A stretch of 27,142 nucleotides of DNA from a virus, in the IMG/VR virus record IMGVR_UViG_3300044957_000558, positions 1 to 27,142 of that record. One strand, given 5' to 3'. Of the stretch, positions 22,746 to 27,142 are shown piece by piece (within the stretch, counting starts at the first letter, position 1; every line of letters begins with the position of its first letter). The notes under the pieces were generated by a model. The model had not been told where the DNA came from, ran no database searches, and worked only from the letters and a program-made list of their open reading frames with translations. A program made the position numbers and the translations under genes.

Positions 22746-23978
22746 TTATTTAAACATATTTACTAATGTTTGTTGATATCCTGTTGGTTGTTGAGCTGAT
22801 GAGTCCTTGTCAATAACTTCATTTCCACAACCACTTAATGTTAAAACTAATCCCTTTTCAATCTTTGGTTGACCATTATAAACCTCTTTACCATCTTTTT
22901 TAATTAAAACATAAGGAATATCCAAGTGCATAGATTTTGTAGTCCCAATTAACCAAATGTTAATTTTACCATTCCCTTCGGTGGTAATTGTTTTTGATTG
23001 TACTGAATTTACTTTGAATGTGTCAGATCTTTCATTACCAATATCTCCAGATTCATTTGCCGTATATGGACCATTTTTAGTATAACCAAAAGCGGGGTTT
23101 AGGGCTTGTGCAACTATGTCGGAATCTGTGGAAAATGCTTGAGTTCTAACACCGTCAGCATTAGTTATTAAATATGAATCACTTGTTGGTAGTGGGAAAT
23201 CCATATTGGTCGTACTTAATTTACTTCCAGCATTATTTAAGTTTGCGGTATTACCTCCTACTAAATTTGTTAAAAGTGTGTTGTTTGCGTAAACCAAATA
23301 TTCGGCATTTTGACAATTATGTTTTTTCACATATACGACGATTTCTAAACCACTTACACAATCTTCAGTAACATTGTCATTTGATGTTTTTCCTGTAACC
23401 GGAGGACTTGAAATTTTCGTCTCAGGAGACTCTTCTTTTTTTACCTCAATTATAACACGGAAATATTGCTCTGAATCGTATTGAGACTTATATTGTAACG
23501 CAACAGTATCTCCGGTCGCAACTTTGTTATAATAATCTGTTGAGCATTTTCTTGGATTTGGTGTATCTTCAGGACAAAATGGTGTACCAACCCAAGGAGT
23601 CTTACCAATTTCTTTATATTCGTTTATCTTGAAATAGGTTGGTGTAATACCTTCTGTTTTCCACGAATCAAAAATTGGTTGTATATATGTTTTTAAAGTG
23701 TTTAATCTTGATGTGTTAAGTTCGTTTTGTTCTATTATTTTACCACCTTCCTCATTATCATTATTTGGAATTTGTGATTCCCCGCTATAAAGATTTACCT
23801 CAACAATATAACCTGTTGGGTTATTTATTAAAAATTCTCTTACCTTTTCTAAGTCCGCTTTTAATGTTTGATCAACATTCCAAACGTAAGTCGTTCCTGC
23901 TTTAGTTTTGATAGATCCTTTAGTTCTATAATATCCAGGAGGAAAATTTATCGTTTTATCAAACTTTAAACCTGATGA
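22746..23978 (-). CDS. Main part of a stop-interrupted structural-type protein
   Basis: The 410 codons between the TAA at 23979 and the TAA at 22746 are open. No ATG, GTG or TTG occurs for the first 216 codons or so; the first candidate is a GTG at 23330 within a continuous domain. The first part (YRTKGSIKTKAGTTYVWNV, then YIVEVNLYSGESQIPN and NELNTSRLNTLKTYI) recalls OmpA-like or similar domains. The second part, after a Pro/Ser linker, has KKHNCQNAEYLVYANNTLL and SGCGNEVIDKDSSAQQPTG near the end. It appears to be a continuation of the ATG-initiated frame at 24089. The phage-structural character is inferred from neighbours and composition. Readthrough, recoding or gene decay are the alternatives. 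Confidence 0.55.
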   Translation of the reverse strand, partial: SSGLKFDKTINFPPGYYRTKGSIKTKAGTTYVWNVDQTLKADLEKVREFLINNPTGYIVEVNLYSGESQIPNNDNEEGGKIIEQNELNTSRLNTLKTYIQPIFDSWKTEGITPTYFKINEYKEIGKTPWVGTPFCPEDTPNPRKCSTDYYNKVATGDTVALQYKSQYDSEQYFRVIIEVKKEESPETKISSPPVTGKTSNDNVTEDCVSGLEIVVYVKKHNCQNAEYLVYANNTLLTNLVGGNTANLNNAGSKLSTTNMDFPLPTSDSYLITNADGVRTQAFSTDSDIVAQALNPAFGYTKNGPYTANESGDIGNERSDTFKVNSVQSKTITTEGNGKINIWLIGTTKSMHLDIPYVLIKKDGKEVYNGQPKIEKGLVLTLSGCGNEVIDKDSSAQQPTGYQQTLVNMFK

Positions 23979-24089
23979 TTAAGTTTGTTGTGGTGCGGGT
24001 TCGTCGGATTCCTTAATTAAACCATACAAAGACAAAATGTGTCTTCTTTCTTGTTCCGAGGTTATTAACTTTCTATTAGGGTAACTCAT
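23979..24089 (-). CDS. N-terminal leader ORF of the stop-interrupted frame
   Basis: ATG at 24089 opens 36 codons (MSYPNRKLITSEQERRHILS and LYGLIKESDEPAPQQT) ending in TAA at 23979-23981. The peptide has the same design as the N-termini of the lysozyme-like and M15 proteins, an amphipathic helix ending in I-K-E before Ser28. Here it is followed by a stop, with the rest of the protein in the same frame behind it. A TATTTATA element lies about 15-25 bases upstream, as for other genes with this N-terminus, which supports the ATG as the true start of the whole unit. Confidence 0.55.
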   Translation of the reverse strand: MSYPNRKLITSEQERRHILSLYGLIKESDEPAPQQT

Positions 24090-24102
24090 TTATTTTTTTA
24101 TA

Positions 24103-24112
24103 TATAAATACT
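24103..24112 (-). promoter_or_regulatory. Putative late promoter element of the stop-interrupted unit
   Basis: The minus strand reads AGTATTTATA about 14-23 bases before the ATG at 24089. Confidence 0.5.
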
Positions 24113-24133
24113 ATAAAAATAAATATGATGTCA

Positions 24134-24223
24134 CTATTTTTTTTGTCCTTTGAATGACATAATTACCACAATCATCACCAGAATAACTGGAACCAAAATT
24201 GCTACTAAAATTGATAAGTCCAT
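24134..24223 (-). CDS. Single-span membrane peptide, 29 residues
   Basis: The frame runs from ATG at 24223 to TAG at 24134. The product is MDLSILVAILVPVILVMIVV followed by IMSFKGQKK: one hydrophobic span (about residues 4-22) and a short basic tail, as in small phage membrane proteins with the N-terminus outside. It lies about 58 bases after the 66-residue membrane protein gene on the same strand. The function is unknown; an inner-membrane effector or a spanin/holin-like accessory is possible but unsupported. Confidence 0.45.
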   Translation of the reverse strand: MDLSILVAILVPVILVMIVVIMSFKGQKK

Positions 24224-24280
24224 TTTTTTATTTTTATAACGTTTTGTTTTCACTAAAAGTAATGTTAAATTAACATTTAC

Positions 24281-24481
24281 CTACTCTGATCTATTTTTTC
24301 GAAACTTTAATGTTTCTTTCCATTTATCAATTGCGGGATAAAGAATAAAAAACCCTACAAGACCACAAAAAAGACTAATGATACTAAATGGTTGTTTCAT
24401 ATAGAAGGTCATCAAAAAACAACCAATCATAACAAACACAGTGGATATAACACCTTTTAAAAAATTAATTATTTTATTCAT
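24281..24481 (-). CDS. Small two-span membrane protein
   Basis: This 66-residue protein has two hydrophobic stretches, about residues 9-27 (GVISTVFVMIGCFLMTFY) and 31-50 (FSIISLFCGLVGFFILYPAI), and a basic C-terminus (KWKETLKFRKNRSE). It is 12 bases downstream of the 80-residue gene and is probably in its operon. The family is not recognised. Size and topology fit a small inner-membrane protein such as a holin or superinfection-exclusion factor. Confidence 0.6.
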   Translation of the reverse strand: MNKIINFLKGVISTVFVMIGCFLMTFYMKQPFSIISLFCGLVGFFILYPAIDKWKETLKFRKNRSE

Positions 24482-24493
24482 ACTTTTTTTTAA

Positions 24494-24736
24494 TTATACA
24501 GAAACTTTATGTTTTGACATCAACTCAAAAGCTTTAGCTACAGCCAAATCTTTTGTTTGAAGTCCTTTACCCACAACTTTTTTAGAGTGATACAGAACAT
24601 ATTCTGTTGATTTTACTTCACCTTTAGTCCACTTGTATTTTGAAGTTTTAGCAGGTTTTGAAGTATCTTTTGCGTAAACGTCGAAATATCCCACTTTACA
24701 GATGTAACGTCCTTTGTTTCCTGATTTTGTTGCCAT
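24494..24736 (-). CDS. Small basic hypothetical protein
   Basis: This 80-residue Lys-rich protein contains GRYICKVGYFDVYAKD and, later, YVLYHSKKVVGKGLQTKDLA. The pattern suggests a small beta-rich domain. It is not membrane-bound. A host-type promoter (TTTG-N20-TATAATTG, 24772-24803) sits between this gene and the one before it, so it may begin its own unit with the two membrane genes downstream. Function unknown. Confidence 0.6.
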   Translation of the reverse strand: MATKSGNKGRYICKVGYFDVYAKDTSKPAKTSKYKWTKGEVKSTEYVLYHSKKVVGKGLQTKDLAVAKAFELMSKHKVSV

Positions 24737-24771
24737 AGTTTATTTTTTGATTTTTAAGTTAAACAATAATA

Positions 24772-24803
24772 CAATTATAGATATTTTATGTCAGTTAAAC
24801 AAA
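24772..24803 (-). promoter_or_regulatory. Host-type promoter of the small-gene unit
   Basis: On the minus strand TTTG (24800-24803) and TATAATTG (24772-24779) are 20 bases apart. One base differs from TAnnTTTG. Confidence 0.5.
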
Positions 24804-25073
24804 TTATAATTCCTGCACTTGTTTCATAACATCGGTCACATCTTGTTCAGTAAGATAACCAATAACATCATTTGTTACAGAAGTATTATAAGTAAGATTA
24901 TTCTCTGAGTCAAGAACTGCAATTTCATAAAGACCTTTACTACCCCCATACGAATGAGAGTGTGATACAACAGATACACCATATCCATTATCAAAATGCA
25001 TACGAGATTTTTTACCGACCATAAAAGGTGCGTCATTAACTTGTTCGAATTCTAAATCTTGAAATGTTTTCAT
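24804..25073 (-). CDS. Conserved small phage hypothetical protein
   Basis: This 89-residue acidic protein contains MHFDNGYGVSVVSHSHSYGG, KGLYEIAVLDSENNLTYNTSV and VIGYLTEQDVTDVMKQVQEL. I have the impression of a small family common in phages of Bacteroidota and other bacteria, with the same FDNGYGVSVV and VIGYL positions. Its function is unknown. It is the second gene after the promoter at 25304, 14 bases downstream of the zinc-ribbon-like gene. Confidence 0.65.
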   Translation of the reverse strand: MKTFQDLEFEQVNDAPFMVGKKSRMHFDNGYGVSVVSHSHSYGGSKGLYEIAVLDSENNLTYNTSVTNDVIGYLTEQDVTDVMKQVQEL

Positions 25074-25087
25074 AATGGTAATTTTTT

Positions 25088-25291
25088 TTATTTAATTTGA
25101 AGTTGGTTCTTTGTTTCATTAATCTGTTTAATCTCACAAGTTTTTCCGAAAGGAAATCCTCCTTGTGATTCGTGACCTTGTGGTATTTTCTTGTAATAAT
25201 TTCCGTCAGTATTTGATAGTTCTAACCATTTTACCATTTTAGGGTTAAGTACTTCACCACATCGTTCACATCTTATAGTTTCTTTTTTCAT
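25088..25291 (-). CDS. Small zinc-ribbon-like protein
   Basis: This 67-residue protein starts with a CxxC knuckle (IRCERCGEVLNPK) and has a third Cys at GKTCEIK. It has an acidic-aromatic centre (WLELSNTDGNYYKKIPQGHE). A single CxxC with one further Cys (and His40) could bind zinc, but a complete four-Cys ribbon is not present. It is the first gene after a host-type promoter. Small zinc proteins at such sites often act on host transcription or nucleases; here that is only a guess. Confidence 0.6.
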   Translation of the reverse strand: MKKETIRCERCGEVLNPKMVKWLELSNTDGNYYKKIPQGHESQGGFPFGKTCEIKQINETKNQLQIK

Positions 25292-25303
25292 AAATTGTTT
25301 TTA

Positions 25304-25333
25304 CAAAGATAAGTAATTATTTTAATCTACAAA
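25304..25333 (-). promoter_or_regulatory. Host-type promoter of the zinc-ribbon-like gene
   Basis: On the minus strand TTTG (25330-25333) and TATCTTTG (25304-25311) are 18 bases apart. The spacer begins TAGATTAAAATAA, identical to that of the promoter at 25705. Confidence 0.6.
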
Positions 25334-25354
25334 ATCTTTTTTTAACTTTTTTTG

Positions 25355-25425
25355 CGGTCTATACCAGTTACGCTCCGAGGGCTTGTCCGTGACAGGGACA
25401 AATGTTACTATTACACCAATAGACC
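25355..25425 (-). tRNA. tRNA-Asp(GTC)-like gene with an aberrant T-arm
   Basis: The acceptor stem GGTCTAT/ATAGACC pairs perfectly with discriminator G. The D-stem GTGT/ACAT has a 7-base loop, and the anticodon stem TGTCC/GGACA has loop CTGTCAC, anticodon GTC (Asp). The expected T-arm CTCGG-AGCGTAA-CTGGT has one mismatch and two G-T pairs and lacks the TTCRA loop, so the gene may be decaying or unusual. Total length is 71 bases, without CCA. Confidence 0.6.
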
Positions 25426-25432
25426 AATTTTG

Positions 25433-25513
25433 TACTGACGGTTGGATTCGAACCAACGTTTTCAACTTACCGCTACAGGTATGGACGATATAAGCGTCCA
25501 CTGGTACGTCAGC
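25433..25513 (-). tRNA. tRNA-like element without a D-arm, possible anticodon TAT
   Basis: The acceptor stem GCTGACG/CGTCAGT has seven pairs (one G-T), with discriminator A. The T-arm GTTGG-TTCGAAT-CCAAC is canonical. A 5-pair stem GGACG/CGTCC with the 7-base loop CTTATAT looks like the anticodon arm, giving TAT (Ile, AUA). Only seven bases separate the acceptor from this stem, so no D-arm fits. The variable region is long, with TACC-TGTAGC-GGTA. Length is 81 bases. Function is uncertain. Confidence 0.5.
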
Positions 25514-25514
25514 A

Positions 25515-25698
25515 TTTTAGTTTCGACCTTTTTTGTGATTTAGTAGTTGACTCACACTGTCGTTTCACCATCTTGAACCAACTGGTTGATGTACTTTACG
25601 AGTTTCCCCTTGCTTACAACCACAATATCTTAAATCAAAGAACTTTCTTTCATTTTGTGTGGGGGTGAGTCCACCATCACATTTTCTCACCCCCGTTT
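25515..25698 (-). other. Unassigned non-coding leader between promoter and tRNA-like genes
   Basis: This is transcribed leftward from the promoter at 25705. It starts with a 9-pair hairpin, GGGGGTGAG/CTCACCCCC (25661-25694). A boxA-like GTTCTTTGAT follows at 25634-25643. About 80 bases bounded by a 7-pair GTGGTTG/CAACTAC stem then come before the tRNA-like genes. The last part has tRNA-like length but I cannot fold D-, anticodon- and T-arms in it. Confidence 0.4.
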
Positions 25699-25704
25699 CT
25701 TTTA

Positions 25705-25736
25705 CAAATGTAAGAACTTTATTTTAATCTACCAAA
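25705..25736 (-). promoter_or_regulatory. Host-type promoter of the tRNA-like transcript
   Basis: On the minus strand TTTG (25733-25736) and TACATTTG (25705-25712) are exactly 20 bases apart. The spacer GTAGATTAAAATAA is shared with the promoter at 25304. Confidence 0.65.
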
Positions 25737-25770
25737 CACTTTGTAAAATATTTTTTATTTTTTTTTTCTG

Positions 25771-25819
25771 TACTCGGGGCGGGAATAGAACCCGCACGGG
25801 CAAATGCCCACAGGATTTT
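25771..25819 (-). tRNA. 3' half of tRNA-Leu(UAA) (3' exon behind a group I intron)
   Basis: Starting AAAATCCTG, this reads as positions 35 onward of tRNA-Leu(UAA). It holds the 3' anticodon strand, a variable arm GGGC-ATTT-GCCC, a canonical T-arm GCGGG-TTCTATT-CCCGC, the acceptor strand CCCGAGT and discriminator A. It joins the group I intron at the same site as in cyanobacterial tRNA-Leu introns. A matching 5' half (acceptor ACTCGGG, anticodon strand CAGGA) is not found in the 150 bases upstream. Confidence 0.7.
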
Positions 25820-26027
25820 CTTACCACTATAGTTTTCACTACCAACCAATTTGTTGTTTGTGGTCTGGACTATACCTTAACCATATCTTTTTAGACTTAG
25901 GTTCTCCGTGTTTAGTCTCTACACCTTCCTCATTTCTGAAGCTTGGCTCGGTATTCCCATCTCAAAGGGTTCACCGAATTTACGGAGTTCTACTCAGAGA
26001 GTTTCCCCTCTGGCACTCATATTTTTA
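25820..26027 (-). ncRNA. Group I intron (catalytic core complete)
   Basis: All four conserved core elements are present in order on the minus strand. P is AAATTCGGTGAACCC (25967-25981), Q is AATACCGAGCCAAGC (25941-25955), R is AGAGACTAAACACGG (25906-25920) and S is AAGGTATAGTCC (25867-25878). Pairings P3 (CTCCGT/ACGGAG), P4 (TTCGGT/ACCGAG) and P7 (GACTA/TAGTC) all form. P9 is TAGT-GAAA-ACTA. The last intron base is G at 25820, before AAAATCC. The sequence GGAAGGTG just before R and the insertion site recall the Anabaena tRNA-Leu intron. No homing endonuclease frame is inside. The 5' boundary near 26027 is approximate, as P1 pairing is only partly convincing. Confidence 0.82.
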
Positions 26028-26112
26028 CCTCGGTAGTTATCTGTGTATGAATGATAATTAGGACAAAGGATTTGGAGATTCTCAATCCTATTATCATATT
26101 TATATAACTCCA
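26028..26112. other. Non-coding stretch upstream of the group I intron
   Basis: No gene is seen. It holds an imperfect hairpin AGGATTTGGAG/CTCAATCCT near 26068-26090. A tRNA 5' half would be expected here, but no acceptor strand complementary to CCCGAGT is present. Confidence 0.5.
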
Positions 26113-26143
26113 CCGAAAAACCCACAAATCTTTAGTTTGTGGG
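26113..26143 (-). terminator. Rho-independent terminator after the 128-residue gene
   Basis: The minus strand has CCCACAAA-CTAAAGA-TTTGTGGG followed by TTTTT, 20 bases after the stop at 26164. Confidence 0.82.
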
Positions 26144-26163
26144 ATGTAAGGTGGTTTTTAATT

Positions 26164-26550
26164 TTAGATTTTTTTACCACAAGTTTTACTTTTTAAGTAA
26201 TTTTCTAATTCTCTATTATATAATATTTTACCATTACCTTTACTTAATAATCCTTGTGTCCCACATTTAAATAAAAGCACTTTATAACCACTTTTACTTC
26301 CTAATGTTGAACTAAATTTTATCTGACCAGGATATAAATTAATTGAACCATCCTCATTTTTAAAAACCTCGTCAAAAAAAGTCACACCCACCAAATTTTT
26401 TTCGGTTTTGTCAGAAAAAAGTTTAATGGGTTGATAATTTCCACCAATATTTTGGAGTTCTTTTTTCAAAGCTTCATCATATTGTTCACTTATAACTCTA
26501 TTAACCAATCTTACTAAATCCGATTCTGTTAATCTTACAATTTTTTTCAT
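26164..26550 (-). CDS. Hypothetical protein with prohead-processing-type N-terminus
   Basis: This 128-residue protein has a basic amphipathic N-terminal helix, MKKIVRLTESDLVRLVNRVI then S-E-Q. I-S-E at residues 20-22 fits the prohead-protease consensus. The same LTESDL-x-R-x-V motif is frequent at the N-termini of T4-like phages of marine and Bacteroidota hosts. The remaining 100 residues form a small basic domain (GVTFFDEVFKNEDGSINLYP, SGYKVLLFKCGTQG, YLKSKTCGKK) with two Cys and no recognised motif. It may be an internal head protein delivered with the DNA. It has a GGATATTTATA element about 15-25 bases upstream and its own terminator, so it is monocistronic. Confidence 0.62.
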   Translation of the reverse strand: MKKIVRLTESDLVRLVNRVISEQYDEALKKELQNIGGNYQPIKLFSDKTEKNLVGVTFFDEVFKNEDGSINLYPGQIKFSSTLGSKSGYKVLLFKCGTQGLLSKGNGKILYNRELENYLKSKTCGKKI

Positions 26551-26564
26551 AGTATATTTTTAAT

Positions 26565-26575
26565 TATAAATATCC
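26565..26575 (-). promoter_or_regulatory. Putative late promoter element of the 128-residue gene
   Basis: The minus strand reads GGATATTTATA about 15-25 bases before the ATG at 26550. Confidence 0.5.
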
Positions 26576-26612
26576 ATCAAAAAAAAAAAACGATTTTTTT
26601 TAAAAAATATTT

Positions 26613-27023
26613 TTAACCTTGATTTAAAATATATTCTCTGATTGTATCTGGTGATGCTTCACCAATTGAACAAGCAAAATAACCATCAGACCAAAAAGTT
26701 TTTTCTAACCAAAATTCTTGACTTAAAACATCAGAATACAAAGACCAAATTTGTTTTGTTGATTCTTGTTTTAATTTACGAACAATTGATGAAACCGACA
26801 AACGAGGAATATATCTAATTAAAAAATGAATGTGATTAATATCTGATTCCATAACCTCAATATTAAAATCTGAATTGTTCGTAATATTTTCCAATATGGT
26901 TTTCATATCTTCATTTAAATTACCCATAAGTAAAGGTTTACGATATTTACAAACAAATATTAAATGAATTTTTAAATAATGTTTTGAACGATTTGTTGTA
27001 ATGTAATTTGATTTTTTTGACAT
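26613..27023 (-). CDS. tnpA: IS200/IS605-type Y1 transposase TnpA (REP-associated or IS200-like)
   Basis: This 136-residue protein has the HUH motif as HIH (H64-I-H66 in DINHIHFLIRYIP) and the catalytic tyrosine Y131 in TIREYILNQG. The N-terminal strand SKHYLKIHLIFVCKYRKPLL is typical. TnpA nicks and joins single-stranded DNA at hairpin ends, forming a transient 5'-phosphotyrosine. Length fits the family (130-155). I chose ATG 27023 because the longer frame to 27062 would need a TTG start and a leader unlike the family. No TnpB follows, so it is an IS200-type lone transposase. Imperfect ACAGAAT/ATTCTGT repeats lie upstream near 27056-27086 and may belong to the element's end. Confidence 0.88.
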   Translation of the reverse strand: MSKKSNYITTNRSKHYLKIHLIFVCKYRKPLLMGNLNEDMKTILENITNNSDFNIEVMESDINHIHFLIRYIPRLSVSSIVRKLKQESTKQIWSLYSDVLSQEFWLEKTFWSDGYFACSIGEASPDTIREYILNQG

Positions 27024-27055
27024 AGTAAAGAATTTTTGTAAATATGTTTTCACAG

Positions 27056-27086
27056 AATACAAACATTTTACAAAAATTCTGTCTTT
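27056..27086. repeat. Inverted repeat upstream of tnpA, possible IS end hairpin
   Basis: ACAGAAT and ATTCTGT flank a 17-base AT-rich loop about 35 bases upstream of the TnpA start. Subterminal hairpins of this kind are recognised by Y1 transposases. The true element ends are not defined here. Confidence 0.4.
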
Positions 27087-27113
27087 TGTAGGAAATCAAG
27101 ATATTTATAATAT

Positions 27114-27142
27114 ATGAGGATTATTCACAAATCATATAAGTT
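27114..27142 (+). CDS. Possible start of a rightward gene (partial)
   Basis: ATG at 27114 opens MRIIHKSYK to the window edge. It is preceded, 4 bases after the end of the motif, by GATATTTATA on the plus strand (27100-27109), the same element that precedes many other genes here. Only nine codons are visible, so this is tentative. Confidence 0.3.

Noticed and set aside
25433-25513. An ochre-suppressor tRNA that would read the two in-frame TAA codons
   Set aside because: The loop CTTATAT contains TTA, but with U33 in its normal place the anticodon is TAT, not TTA. Using TTA would put C at position 33, which is not accepted in tRNAs.
26613-27062. Longer TnpA starting at 27062
   Set aside because: It would require a TTG start, and the extra 13 residues do not resemble TnpA. 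ATG 27023 gives the family-standard start.
1-27142. CRISPR array or anti-CRISPR locus
   Set aside because: No regularly spaced direct repeats with unique spacers are seen. The only tandem repeat is the coding 30-mer at 7191-7250.

Overview
This window is part of the genome of a T4-like (contractile-tailed) bacteriophage of a Bacteroidota host, most likely a flavobacterium. The phage assignment rests on a run of T4-type head and packaging genes: terminase large subunit (gp17), portal (gp20), prohead protease (gp21), core scaffold (gp22) and major capsid protein (gp23). The host assignment rests on the AT-rich DNA, starts preceded by A/T-rich sequence without a Shine-Dalgarno motif, and promoters of the Bacteroidota form TTG/TTTG-N20-TAnnTTTG.

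Layout. Positions 1-13329 are a leftward head-morphogenesis and packaging block: NTP-transferase fold protein, KTSC protein, three large low-complexity or hypothetical proteins, terminase, a Thr/Pro repeat protein, portal, two proteins in the position of T4 gp67/gp68, protease, a small protein, scaffold, capsid. A rightward bS21 (rpsU) gene with its own promoter-like element is embedded in this block. Positions 13424-18165 run mostly rightward: a ClpC-like AAA+ unfoldase, an M20-type metallo-aminopeptidase and a tmRNA, interrupted by one leftward hypothetical gene. Positions 18211-19305 hold a large leftward structured non-coding RNA with tandem promoters. Positions 19323-24089 are a leftward lysis and structural region: M15 peptidase, membrane GAF-like protein, lysozyme-like protein, small holin-like protein, and a 1.8-kb reading frame broken only by two in-frame TAA codons. 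Positions 24134-25291 contain small leftward genes. Positions 25292-26113 are a non-coding cluster of tRNA-like elements, including a group I intron joined to the 3' half of a tRNA-Leu. The right end has a small protein and a lone IS200/IS605-type TnpA.

How it may work together. Two promoter classes can be read from the sequence. A TATTTAT-core element lies close upstream of the first gene of most structural or late units. Host-sigma-type promoters drive the tmRNA, the large ncRNA, the tRNA-like cluster, the peptidase and small genes. The three long non-coding transcripts also share a leader element, GTTCTTTGA, resembling boxA antitermination sites. The tmRNA, ClpC-like unfoldase and peptidase could form a phage-encoded route from stalled ribosome to tagged protein to peptides to amino acids, with bS21 acting on translation initiation. 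Several leftward proteins share an amphipathic N-terminus ending in the prohead-protease consensus (I/L)-x-E, suggesting they are packaged in the head and trimmed there.
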